64,000 bases of DNA from an uncultured Caulobacterales bacterium (lineage in GTDB: Bacteria; Pseudomonadota; Alphaproteobacteria; Caulobacterales; Caulobacteraceae), in assembly GCA_903862425.1 (NCBI GenBank), contig CAIOYC010000037.1, positions 124,001 through 188,000 on the forward strand. The letters are read 5' to 3'. Position 1 is the stretch's first letter; every line of letters starts with the position of its first letter. The notes beneath the pieces were generated by a model that was given only the letters and a program-made list of their open reading frames with translations, searched no databases and was not told where the DNA came from. The position numbers and the translations under genes were made by a program. Shown one piece after another: positions 30,598-38,662 of this stretch.

Positions 30598-32172
30598 ATG
30601 CCCCGCGTTCTCATCGCCGATGAACTTTCTCCCGCCGCGCTGAAGATCTTCAAGGATCGCGGCATCGACGCCGACACCAAGACCGGCCTGTCGAAGGACG
30701 AGTTGCTCAAGATCATCGACCAGTACGATGGCCTTGCCGTCCGCTCCGCCACCAAGGCCACGGCGGAGGTGATCGCCGCCGCCAAGCGGTTGAAGGTGGT
30801 CGGCCGCGCCGGGATCGGCGTCGACAACATCGACATTCCCGCCGCCACCGCCAAGGGCGTGGTCGTGATGAACACTCCGTTCGGCAATTCAATCACCACC
30901 GCCGAACACGCCGTGGCCATGATGTTCGCCCTCGCCCGCCAGCTGCCCGCCGCCGACGCGTCCACCCAGGCCGGCAAGTGGGAAAAGAACCGCTTCATGG
31001 GTGTGGAGCTCTACGCCAAGACCCTCGGCATCATCGGCTGCGGCAATATCGGCTCCATCGTCGCCGACCGCGCCAATGGCCTGCGCATGAAGGTGATCGG
31101 CTACGACCCCTTCCTCACCCCCGAGCGCGCCATCGAGATCGGCGTGGAGAAGGTGGAGCTGGACGAGCTTCTGGCCCGCGCCGACCTGATCAGCCTGCAC
31201 ACGCCCCTCACCGACAAGACCCGCAACGTCCTGTCCGCCGAGGCCCTGGCCAAGACCAAGAAGGGCGTGCTGATCGTCAACTGCGCCCGCGGCGGCCTGG
31301 TGGACGAGGCGGCGCTTCGGGCGGGGCTTGAGAGCGGCCACGTCGGCGGCGCCGGCTTCGACGTGTTCACCACCGAGCCGGCCAAGGAGAATGTACTGTT
31401 CGGCGCCCCCAATTTCATCGCCACCCCCCACCTCGGCGCCTCCACCGAAGAGGCGCAGGAGAATGTAGCCCTGCAGGTGGCCGAGCAGATTTCCGACCTG
31501 CTTCTTACCGGCGCCATCTCCAACGCCCTGAACAGCCCCTCGGTCACGGCCGAAGAGGCGCCCAAGCTGAAGCCGTTCGTGGCCCTGGCGGAAAAGCTCG
31601 GCGCCTTCGCAGGTCAGATGGTCGATACCGGTCTCACCGCTATCGACATCACGTTCGTGGGCGAGGTGGCCAAGCTGAAGGTGGCGCCCCTTACCTCCGC
31701 CGCCCTGGCAGGCATCCTGCGTCCGGCCCTGGCCGAGGTGAACATGGTCTCCGCCCCCTCCGTAGCCAAGGCGCGCGGCATAACCGTCACCGAAAGCAAG
31801 CAGGAGGTCTCGCCCGTCTATGACAGCCTGATCCGCATCACCGTCACCACCAAGGACGGCGCGCGCACCTTCTCCGGTACCGTGATCGCCGGGGCGCCGC
31901 GCATCGTGGACATTAAGGGCATGGAGCTCGACGCGCCACTCGCCCCGGCCATGCTCTACATCAACAACCTGGACAAGCCGGGCTTCATCGGCGCGCTCGG
32001 CGGCCTGCTCGGCGATGCGAAGATCAACATCGCAACCTTCAACCTCGGCCGCACCGCCTCGGGCGGCGACGCCATCGCCCTGGTGGGTGTCGACCAGATG
32101 CCCAACGACGCCGTGCTCGCCGCCATCACCGCCTTGCCGCACGTCAAAGAGGTCCGGGCGCTGGCCTTCTGA
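30598..32172 (+). CDS. serA: D-3-phosphoglycerate dehydrogenase
   Basis: SerA oxidises 3-phosphoglycerate in the first step of serine synthesis. The 524-residue product is the long form: a NAD-binding catalytic core (GRAGIGVDNID, LGIIGCGNIGS, NCARGGLVDE with catalytic arginine, TPHLGAST with catalytic histidine), an intervening domain, and a C-terminal ACT domain starting YINNLDKPGFIG that usually binds serine for feedback inhibition. The ATG at 30598 gives the family N-terminus MPRVLIAD. Confidence 0.96.
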   Translation: MPRVLIADELSPAALKIFKDRGIDADTKTGLSKDELLKIIDQYDGLAVRSATKATAEVIAAAKRLKVVGRAGIGVDNIDIPAATAKGVVVMNTPFGNSITTAEHAVAMMFALARQLPAADASTQAGKWEKNRFMGVELYAKTLGIIGCGNIGSIVADRANGLRMKVIGYDPFLTPERAIEIGVEKVELDELLARADLISLHTPLTDKTRNVLSAEALAKTKKGVLIVNCARGGLVDEAALRAGLESGHVGGAGFDVFTTEPAKENVLFGAPNFIATPHLGASTEEAQENVALQVAEQISDLLLTGAISNALNSPSVTAEEAPKLKPFVALAEKLGAFAGQMVDTGLTAIDITFVGEVAKLKVAPLTSAALAGILRPALAEVNMVSAPSVAKARGITVTESKQEVSPVYDSLIRITVTTKDGARTFSGTVIAGAPRIVDIKGMELDAPLAPAMLYINNLDKPGFIGALGGLLGDAKINIATFNLGRTASGGDAIALVGVDQMPNDAVLAAITALPHVKEVRALAF

Positions 32173-32237
32173 TCCAACCATCCTCTCGGCGAAGACCTGC
32201 GCGCCCGGGGAAGAGAAGAAAGGCCCGCCAGGGTTCG

Positions 32238-33065
32238 CTAGTTCAGCCGCATCCGCATCCGCTCGCGCGCGGCGCGGGCGGCGATAGTGGCGCCGCCGTC
32301 GAGGATCTGGGCCCGGCCGAGCGCTTCCAGGGCTCCGGTGAGCGCGCCCTGACCCTCGCGCGCCGCCGCCACGTCGAGCCAGGGACGGTGGTCCTTGGGA
32401 TCGAGCACGGCGCGGCGCAGGGCCGAACGCTCGGCTTGGGCGTAGTCGCCGCGTCGGATGGCGCGGGCGAAGATGTTGTTCTGCAGCCGCATGACGATCA
32501 TGCGGTCGGGCGCGGGCATCATCAGCAGATCGATCCGGTCGGCCACGTCCGGGGTGAGGCCGGCGGCGAAGGCGCGCTGGGTCAGTTCCGAGGGCATCAC
32601 CACACGCCCGCCCTCGAACGGATCGAGCGCGATCGGCCCCTGGTCTGTCTCGAGCCGCAGCAGGAAATGGCCGGGGAAATCAACGCCCCGGATGTCCATG
32701 GAGCAGCGACGCCCGGCCTCCACATAGATGACGCCCAGCGCCACGGGCAGGCCCTTCCTCCGTTCGCACACGGCGATCAGGTCGGCGTTCTTGGGGTCGT
32801 CATAGGTGAGATGGTCGCCGTTCAGGCCCATGTCGCTGCCCAGCGCCTCGCAGATGGCGTCTTCGGGCCGCTCCTGGCGCAGGCGGTCGCGGAGGCGGGC
32901 GGCCGCTTCGGTGACCAGGGCGCGGGCGGGTTCCGGATTGCGGTTCGGGTCTTCGTGCATGGCGCAGTCCAGCGCCGCGTCGAACAACGGGAAGCGTTCA
33001 TCCGGCTGGGCGCCCGCGGCGCCGAGGGAGGCCAGGGCCTGCTCGCGGGTCGCCGCGCGGGTCAC
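32238..33065 (-). CDS. SirB1 family transglutaminase-like protein with TPR tail
   Basis: The 275-residue product contains the SirB1 domain: LTYDDPKNADLIAVCERRKGLPVALGVIYVEAGRR with a conserved cysteine, then GVDFPGHFLLR with histidine, in a transglutaminase-like arrangement. The C-terminal third is helical and TPR-like (LDPKDHRPWLDVAAAREGQGAL). The function is unknown. Its ATG overlaps the yraN stop (ATGA), placing it at the end of the rdgB-hemW-rsmI-yraN run. Confidence 0.85.
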   Translation of the reverse strand: MTRAATREQALASLGAAGAQPDERFPLFDAALDCAMHEDPNRNPEPARALVTEAAARLRDRLRQERPEDAICEALGSDMGLNGDHLTYDDPKNADLIAVCERRKGLPVALGVIYVEAGRRCSMDIRGVDFPGHFLLRLETDQGPIALDPFEGGRVVMPSELTQRAFAAGLTPDVADRIDLLMMPAPDRMIVMRLQNNIFARAIRRGDYAQAERSALRRAVLDPKDHRPWLDVAAAREGQGALTGALEALGRAQILDGGATIAARAARERMRMRLN

Positions 33066-33487
33066 CGGGAGGCTCCCGTAAAGCGCCCGGCGTCCTGCGG
33101 CCAGGCGTCAGGCAGGTGGCGGGGCAGGCCGCCCGCACCGATGGCGACGAGATCGAGCCGGACCGCGAGGCCCGCGAGGTCGGCGCGCCTGGCGGCCAGG
33201 TTCTCGCCCGCAGCCCGCAAGCGCGCGCGTTGGCCCGGTGTCACAGCGCACAGCGCTTCGTCGAGCGTGCGTCGCCGCTTGACCTCCATCACCGCCAGCA
33301 CGCCGCCGCGCCGGGCCAGAAGGTCGATCTCTCCCTGTGGCGTATCGAGGCGGAATCCCAGCACCCGCCAGCCGTGCAGCATCAGCCACAACGCCGCGAG
33401 AGTCTCCGCGCCGCGCCCCTCGCGCCGCGCCCTGGCTCCGCGCGCGCGACGAACGGCGGTCCGGTCGTTGGCGAGGGGGCCGGTCAA
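33062..33487 (-). CDS. YraN (UPF0102) endonuclease-like protein
   Basis: The 141-residue product has the predicted Holliday-junction-resolvase-like nuclease core: GRGAETLAALWLMLHGWRVLGFR, then TPQGEIDLLARRGG and VMEVKRRRTLDEA, giving the E..D..E-x-K active site of the PD-(D/E)xK class. The biological role is unsettled. It overlaps rsmI and the SirB1-like gene by four bases each. yraN next to rsmI is a widespread arrangement. Confidence 0.87.
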   Translation of the reverse strand: MTGPLANDRTAVRRARGARARREGRGAETLAALWLMLHGWRVLGFRLDTPQGEIDLLARRGGVLAVMEVKRRRTLDEALCAVTPGQRARLRAAGENLAARRADLAGLAVRLDLVAIGAGGLPRHLPDAWPQDAGRFTGASR

Positions 33488-34368
33488 GCCGCGCCCTTAA
33501 GCTCAAGGGCGCGGCGGTAGAGGTCGCGGCGGTTGAGGCCGAGCGCCTTGGCGACCTCGGCGGCGGCGGCGGCGGGGCCTTCGCGCTCCAGCGCCTCGGT
33601 GAGCGCCCGGTCGGCGTCCGCCGCGCTGGCCACGCGCGCCTCGCCTGGCCCGACCACGATCACGATCTCACCCTTGGGGCCGTCGCAGCGCGGGTCGGCG
33701 GCGAGTTCGGATAAGGGACCGCGAACCACCGTCTCGTAGAGCTTGGTCAGTTCCCGGGCCATGATGGCGGGACGCTCACCCAGCACGGCGGCCATGTCGG
33801 CGAGGCTGTCGGCGAGGCGCGGTCCGGTTTCGTAGAAAACCAGGGTGGCGCGGATCGTCGCCAGCTCCTCCAGGAAGGTGCGGCGGGCGGCGGACTTAGG
33901 CGGCGGGAAGCCGGCGAACAGGAAGCGGTCGGTGGGTAGGCCGGAGATGGACAGGGCCGCCAGCGCCGCCGAGGGACCGGGCAGGGCGGTGACCATCAGC
34001 CCACGCTCCACCGCCGCTTTCACCAGTCGATAGCCTGGATCGGACACAAGGGGCGTGCCGGCGTCCGACACCAGGGCGATGCGCGCGCCCGTCTCCAGCC
34101 GCTCGATCACCTGTTCGGTCCGCGCATCGTCCGAATGATCGTCATAGCGCTCCACCCGCGGCTTCAGCCCGTAGGCGGACAGGAGCTTGGCGGTGACGCG
34201 GGTATCCTCAGCCAGAACCAGGTCCACCCGGCCGAGAAGGTCGCGCGCGCGCAAGGTGAGGTCGCCCAGATTGCCGATCGGCGTGGCGGTGACGTAGAGG
34301 CCGGGCGCCAGCGGAGCCAAGGGCTCCGAAGCGGTCGAATCGTCGGATGTGACGGCCGGTCGACGCAT
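33484..34368 (-). CDS. rsmI: 16S rRNA (cytidine-1402-2'-O)-methyltransferase
   Basis: RsmI methylates the ribose of C1402 in the 30S decoding centre using S-adenosylmethionine. The 294-residue product has the tetrapyrrole-methylase-like fold with YVTATPIGNLGDLTLRA, VLAEDTRVTAKLL, LVSDAGTPLVSDPGYRLV and the ALPGPSA motif. A roughly 18-residue linker precedes the core. It lies downstream of hemW and is coupled to yraN by an ATGA overlap. Confidence 0.94.
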   Translation of the reverse strand: MRRPAVTSDDSTASEPLAPLAPGLYVTATPIGNLGDLTLRARDLLGRVDLVLAEDTRVTAKLLSAYGLKPRVERYDDHSDDARTEQVIERLETGARIALVSDAGTPLVSDPGYRLVKAAVERGLMVTALPGPSAALAALSISGLPTDRFLFAGFPPPKSAARRTFLEELATIRATLVFYETGPRLADSLADMAAVLGERPAIMARELTKLYETVVRGPLSELAADPRCDGPKGEIVIVVGPGEARVASAADADRALTEALEREGPAAAAAEVAKALGLNRRDLYRRALELKGAA

Positions 34369-34439
34369 GCAGGCGTTTCAGCAGGTACAGGCCGCCGCGA
34401 AAAGAGGCAGATGTCGGCCAAGCTCAATATTCGTTCCGC

Positions 34440-35588
34440 TTAGCTCAGGATAAGACGCCTTGTGACGTTATCCAGCACCAGTCGCCCGGCCGCCGTGGCG
34501 GCGAAGCGATTGCCGTTGCGAACCAGATGGCCTGACTCGATCAAGTCATCGAGGCTTTTCAACGGTAGGGCTGACACCTCGTCCAGCGCCAAGCCCTCGC
34601 CGGTGCGCAGGCCCATCAGCAACCGCTCCTCCGCTTGGTCGAGCGCAGATTGCTCGGTGAAGGTGGCGCCCGTCCCCGTCGCGCCGACCCGGTCCATATA
34701 GGCGGGAATGCGCGCCTCCGCCTCGCTCGCCAGCCGCGTCCCGTCGGGGCAGGTCAGGCGCCCATGCGCGCCGGGGCCGACGCCCACATAGTCCTCGCCG
34801 CGCCAGTAGACGAGGTTGTGGCGCGCCTGCGCCGCTTCACCCCGCGCATGGTTGGAGACCTCATAGGCGTCAAAGCCGAGATCCTCCAAAGCGGCTTGGG
34901 TGGTCTCGTAAAGGCGCGCGCCGAGCTCCTCGTCCGCCGGGGCAAAGCGGCCACGACGCACGGCGCGGTCGAAGGGCGTCCCGCTTTCGATGGTCAGCTG
35001 GTAGGGCGATATATGCTCTGCCCCGAGGCCCGCCGCCCGCCGCAGCGTCTGCGTCCATGCCGCCTCCGTCTGGCCCGGCAGAGCGTAGATCAGATCCAGC
35101 GACAGGCGTGGGAAGGTGGCGGCGGCCGTCTCCGCGGCCCGCAACGTCTCTGTTCCATCATGCGCGCGGCCGAGGAAGCACAAGTGCTCATTATCGAAGG
35201 CCTGCACGCCAAGGGACAGGCGCTCCACACCGGCGTCCCGGAACCCGGCGAAACGACCGGCCTCAGCATCGGTGGGGTTGGCCTCGAGCGCGATTTCCAC
35301 CGGCCCATCGGTCGGCCATAGCCGCCTTGCCGTGGCGATGAGACTGGCCACCGCCTCGGGCGCCATCAGCGAAGGCGTGCCGCCGCCGAAGAAGATGGAG
35401 ACCAGGGTGCGCGGGCCGATCATGGCTGCCTGGGCGGTCAGGTCGGCGGTAATAGCTCGGACCAGCGCGGTTTCCTCGTCCGTCCGCCCCCGCGCCCGCA
35501 CCACGTTGAAATCGCAATAGGGGCAGATGCGCGCGCAGTAGGGCCAGTGGATATAGACGCCCAGCGGAGGGGCGGCGTTCAAGGTCAA
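34440..35588 (-). CDS. hemW: HemW radical SAM heme chaperone
   Basis: HemW resembles the oxygen-independent coproporphyrinogen oxidase but serves as a haem chaperone in tested bacteria. The 382-residue product has the radical SAM cluster motif C18-x3-C22-x2-C25 (YCARICPYCDF), the FFGGGTPSLM block and the later VGVGPGAHG motif. It lacks the N-terminal extension of HemN. The start is probably a TTG at 35586-35588 that overlaps the rdgB stop (TTGA); a second TTG two codons on is possible. Confidence 0.88.
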   Translation of the reverse strand: MTLNAAPPLGVYIHWPYCARICPYCDFNVVRARGRTDEETALVRAITADLTAQAAMIGPRTLVSIFFGGGTPSLMAPEAVASLIATARRLWPTDGPVEIALEANPTDAEAGRFAGFRDAGVERLSLGVQAFDNEHLCFLGRAHDGTETLRAAETAAATFPRLSLDLIYALPGQTEAAWTQTLRRAAGLGAEHISPYQLTIESGTPFDRAVRRGRFAPADEELGARLYETTQAALEDLGFDAYEVSNHARGEAAQARHNLVYWRGEDYVGVGPGAHGRLTCPDGTRLASEAEARIPAYMDRVGATGTGATFTEQSALDQAEERLLMGLRTGEGLALDEVSALPLKSLDDLIESGHLVRNGNRFAATAAGRLVLDNVTRRLILS

Positions 35589-36190
35589 AACAGAGCAGCC
35601 TTCAGCTTCTCGAACGCCACGGCGCGGTGGCTGATGGCGTGCTTGGCCATGGGGTCCATCTCGCCGAAGGTCTGCCCATAGCCGAGGGGCTGGAAGATCG
35701 GGTCGTAACCGAAGCCGTTTGTCCCCCGACCTGGGAACACCAGCATCCCGTCCACCGTGCCCTCTACCGCCACCACCGCCCCATGCGGCCATGCCACGGC
35801 GAGAGCGGAGTGGAAGCGGGCGGACCGGTCTGCAAGGCCGGTCTTGATAACCGCCTTTTCCACCCTGTCCATGGCGTAGTCGAAATCGCGGCCCCCTGCC
35901 GTCTCAGCCCACCGCGCCGACAGCACGCCCGGATCGCCGCCCAGCGCCATCACCGACAGGCCGCTGTCATCCGCGATCGCGACCTTGCCTGAGGCGTCCG
36001 CCGCGGCCCGCGCCTTCAGTACAGCGTTGCCGACGAAGGTCTGCTCCACTTCTTCGGGTTCGGGCAGGCCGAGGGCGCCGGCGGTTACAACCTCGAACTT
36101 TCCGTCGAGCAGTTCGGCGATCTCCTTGGCCTTACCTGGATTGTGCGTGGCAGAGACCAGGATTGCGCCAAATTCCAGCTTCAGGACCAT
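35585..36190 (-). CDS. rdgB: XTP/dITP diphosphatase (RdgB/HAM1)
   Basis: RdgB removes deaminated purine triphosphates (XTP, dITP) from the nucleotide pool. The 201-residue product shows LVSATHNPGKAKEIAELL, the active-site DDSGLSVMALGG, GVLSARWA, and FGYDPIFQPLGYG-type substrate motifs. Its stop overlaps the hemW start. In many relatives rph precedes rdgB; here a divergent small-ORF region does. Confidence 0.94.
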   Translation of the reverse strand: MVLKLEFGAILVSATHNPGKAKEIAELLDGKFEVVTAGALGLPEPEEVEQTFVGNAVLKARAAADASGKVAIADDSGLSVMALGGDPGVLSARWAETAGGRDFDYAMDRVEKAVIKTGLADRSARFHSALAVAWPHGAVVAVEGTVDGMLVFPGRGTNGFGYDPIFQPLGYGQTFGEMDPMAKHAISHRAVAFEKLKAALF

Positions 36191-36231
36191 CTTCGCCGCC
36201 TTACCATCAGTTCACTAAGTTACACCGTTTT

Positions 36232-36250
36232 CATATCGTTTTCCGATATG
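36232..36250. promoter_or_regulatory. Perfect inverted repeat (operator candidate)
   Basis: CATATCG and CGATATG are separated by TTTTC. The 7-5-7 palindrome lies in the AT-rich divergent promoter region between rdgB and the micro-ORF/DUF2975/XRE genes, 88 bases before the micro-ORF. Confidence 0.6.
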
Positions 36251-36337
36251 TAATTTGATCGCTAATCGATGCGGGAGTAATTCTTACGCCATGGACGGGC
36301 CGCAACGGACCCCTCCCTAGCACAAAGGAAAACGACA

Positions 36338-36445
36338 ATGACCGCTCTCAACGTCTTCGAACGCATCGCCGCCCCTGCCGTGGCCACCCTGATGCTCGCC
36401 GGCCTGCCGCTGGCTCTGGTCGGCTTTTTCACTCAAGGCTTCTAA
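36338..36445 (+). CDS. Micro-protein with one membrane helix (35 residues)
   Basis: The 35-residue product MTALNVFERIAAPAVATLM... has one hydrophobic helix (PAVATLMLAGLPLALVGFF) and a short TQGF tail. AAGGA eight bases before the ATG is a good ribosome binding site. It is the first reading frame after the palindrome at 36232 and is read toward the DUF2975 and XRE genes. I do not recognise it. Confidence 0.55.
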   Translation: MTALNVFERIAAPAVATLMLAGLPLALVGFFTQGF

Positions 36446-36450
36446 GCCCT

Positions 36451-36591
36451 ATGGCGAATATGGACGGCCCTGCCCCGACGCTCACCGAGGTCGCTCCCCA
36501 AGTCATTCCATTGACGTCGCCGTCCGACCTTGCGAGGGGGATGAACGCCCCGCAACGGGCGGCGACGGGAGGCGCAGGATGCGCGCGTTAG
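36451..36591 (+). CDS. Possible small ORF coupled to DUF2975 gene
   Basis: The 46-residue frame MANMDGPAPTLTEVAPQVIP... starts five bases after the micro-protein stop and ends 13 bases inside the DUF2975 gene. There is no clear ribosome binding site, so any translation would rely on coupling. It could be non-coding leader instead. Confidence 0.3.
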   Translation: MANMDGPAPTLTEVAPQVIPLTSPSDLARGMNAPQRAATGGAGCAR

Positions 36592-37124
36592 GACCGGGAT
36601 CGGTCGCCAGTCTTCTGAAGATCGCGCTGGACTGCGCCTACGCGGTGCTCGTCCTCGCCATCGCCGGCATCGTCCTCGCGGCGCTCGGTCTGCTTCTGGT
36701 GATGCCCTTCGTGCAGGGCTCCCAGCACCTCATCACTCTAGACGGACACAAGCAAAGCATCAGCGTCATCTTCCACCGCTGGCCCGCGCTCGAAGCGCTG
36801 TTGGTCGCGGCAGGCCTGTACGTCGGCGCCCTTGGGGTCATCGTCAATCGCCTTCGCCACGTGTTCCGCACCCTGACCCAGGGCGACCCCTTTCGGCCCG
36901 AGAACGTGGCGCGGCTGCGCGTGGTCGGCCTTGGCCTGATCGCACTCGAAGCGCTGGGCTATCTGGTCCGCCTCACCGTGGTCTGGCTTGCGCCGGAGAG
37001 CGGCGATCATGTGAAATTTAACATCAGCCTGTCCGGCTGGTTCGCCATCCTCGCCGTCTTCGTCCTGGCGGAGGTGTTCCGCGAGGGCGCACGCCTGCGC
37101 TCCGACGCCGAACTGACCATCTGA
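36579..37124 (+). CDS. DUF2975 four-helix membrane protein
   Basis: The 181-residue product has four membrane segments (YAVLVLAIAGIVLAALGLLL, EALLVAAGLYVGALGVIV, LGLIALEALGYLVRLTVVWL, SGWFAILAVFVLAEVFREG) and the FRTLTQGDPFRPENVARLR loop diagnostic of DUF2975. GGAGG stands nine bases before the ATG. This family is regularly next to a small XRE regulator, as here; the pair may form a membrane-linked regulatory switch. The function is unknown. Confidence 0.82.
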   Translation: MRALGPGSVASLLKIALDCAYAVLVLAIAGIVLAALGLLLVMPFVQGSQHLITLDGHKQSISVIFHRWPALEALLVAAGLYVGALGVIVNRLRHVFRTLTQGDPFRPENVARLRVVGLGLIALEALGYLVRLTVVWLAPESGDHVKFNISLSGWFAILAVFVLAEVFREGARLRSDAELTI

Positions 37125-37136
37125 GTAGTCGAGCGC

Positions 37137-37385
37137 ATGCCCATTCGCGTCAATCTGGATCGTGTGCTGGTGGAGCGGCGCATGTCGCTGACCGAGCTGG
37201 CCGATCGCGTCGGTGTCACCATCGCCAACCTGTCGATCCTCAAGACCGGCAAGGCGCGAGCGATCCGCTTCTCCACCCTCGAAGCCCTGTGCCGTGAACT
37301 GGAATGCCAGCCCGGCGACCTACTCCGCTTCGACGCGAGCCCCGCCGACGGCGACGAGGACGCGTTCGAGCTGGACGACGGCTAG
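37137..37385 (+). CDS. Small XRE-family helix-turn-helix regulator (YozG-like)
   Basis: The 82-residue product is a Cro/CI-type HTH (RRMSLTELADRVGVTIANLSILKTGKARAIRFSTLEALCRELECQPGDLL, divided here by family positions) with an acidic tail DGDEDAFELDDG. It starts 12 bases after the DUF2975 stop. It is the likely reader of the palindrome at 36232-36250, though this is inference from position. Its end is three bases from the convergent acyltransferase gene. Confidence 0.87.
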   Translation: MPIRVNLDRVLVERRMSLTELADRVGVTIANLSILKTGKARAIRFSTLEALCRELECQPGDLLRFDASPADGDEDAFELDDG

Positions 37386-37388
37386 GCG

Positions 37389-38486
37389 TCAGACCGCGAA
37401 AGGTTGCTGTCCCAGGCCCCGCCAAAGGTCCATGCGGCGCATGGCCTTGCCGGGCAGGGCTGAGAGGCGGCCCAACGGCAGGGCCTCGGCGGCGCGGCGC
37501 ACCTCGTACTGGGCGGCGCGGAAGGCGGTGGCGGGCGCAAGGCGGCCCACATAGCCATGCCCCACCGGCCGCTGACGGTTGGCCAGCGAGACCTTGAAGC
37601 GATAGTCGCCCGGACCGAGGTCGAGCTCGGCCATGCCGCGCGCGGCGGCCCAGCGCATAACCTCGGCGATCAGGATCACGCCGGGCGAATAGCGCTGCAT
37701 CTCGTTATCGTGGGCGATGAACCACGCGTGGGCGATCTTGGGCGTGCACAGGGCGTAATGCGCCGCCGCCAGCTTGCCGCCCGCATGCAGGGTGAACAGC
37801 ACCCCGCGCATGCCCTGATCGTCGCTCTCGAACAGATTCTGCAGCAGTTTCTGCGGCCACTCGCAGGCCAGGATGTCGGTCTGGCCCGTCTCGGCATACT
37901 GGGCCCGCTTCCAGGCGACCAGCTGGTTATAGTCGTGCTGGCTCACGCTCTCGGCGGTGAACACCACCTCGCCGTGCTCGCGTTCCAGCTTGCGGCGCTT
38001 CTTGGCGGTGTCCTTGAGGATGTCGGTGCCGGCCGCCTGCCGTTCGGCGGCATAGGCGTCGTAGCCGTCTCGCAGGTCTATCACGTGCGACACAGCCCGG
38101 CCGCGCGCATGGCCGGAAAACACCGGCGAGTCGATCATCAGGGAGGAGAAATCCAACCGCTGAACGCCCAGGGCTCCTACCAGCTTGCGCGGTTCGATCT
38201 GGATGTCGCGGGCGGCCACCAAGCCCTGATAGTCGCAAAGAGGTGCGCCGATCGGCATGGCGGTGACCCGCCCCACCCGCGCCGGAAGAAAGGCTCTCGC
38301 CTCTCCGCCCTCACGCACCACGGCCACCTTGGCCCGATCCGCATCCGGTCCGCCACATCGCGCCAGCGCTCGCGCCCAGTGCGGCGACAGGAACGGACTG
38401 GCCAGCGGCCCGTCGCCCTGCAACCGCGTCCACGCTGCGATGTCGTCGGCACCGAGATCCTGCACCGGAACGAGGTCGATCGTCAT
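37389..38486 (-). CDS. FemAB/CelD-like GNAT acyltransferase, possible HfsK relative
   Basis: The 365-residue product belongs to the BioF2-like acetyltransferase group (PF13480): paired GNAT folds, KKRRKLEREHGEV helix, and the late LDLGPGDYRFKVSLANR motif. In Caulobacter one such protein, HfsK, modifies the holdfast polysaccharide and responds to cyclic di-GMP, but the genus has several paralogues and no holdfast genes lie nearby, so the role here is open. GGAG six bases before the ATG at 38486 decides the start over an ATG eight codons upstream. Confidence 0.75.
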   Translation of the reverse strand: MTIDLVPVQDLGADDIAAWTRLQGDGPLASPFLSPHWARALARCGGPDADRAKVAVVREGGEARAFLPARVGRVTAMPIGAPLCDYQGLVAARDIQIEPRKLVGALGVQRLDFSSLMIDSPVFSGHARGRAVSHVIDLRDGYDAYAAERQAAGTDILKDTAKKRRKLEREHGEVVFTAESVSQHDYNQLVAWKRAQYAETGQTDILACEWPQKLLQNLFESDDQGMRGVLFTLHAGGKLAAAHYALCTPKIAHAWFIAHDNEMQRYSPGVILIAEVMRWAAARGMAELDLGPGDYRFKVSLANRQRPVGHGYVGRLAPATAFRAAQYEVRRAAEALPLGRLSALPGKAMRRMDLWRGLGQQPFAV

Positions 38487-38603
38487 ACGGGTCTCCAAAC
38501 GAACCAACACTCTCTACCCGAACAGGGTTTAAGCAAGGTTGAGGCCGCAGGGACCGTTTGAGAAGAGCGTACGTCTATGTATGCCAAGCGCGACTAGGCT
38601 GCC

Positions 38604-38662
38604 TCACTCGTCATGCTGAGGAGCGGGCACAGCGCCGCGTCTCGAAGCGCGCGATTGCTTAA
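38604..38662. repeat. Palindromic repeat element at the end of rimO
   Basis: CACTCGTCATGCTGAGGAGCG, taken as its parts TCATGCTGAGGAGCG and GCGTCTCGAAGCGCGCG, is the wording of a small palindromic repeat family common in alphaproteobacteria. It lies directly after the rimO stop on the minus strand and differs from the serC-serA element. Confidence 0.55.
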
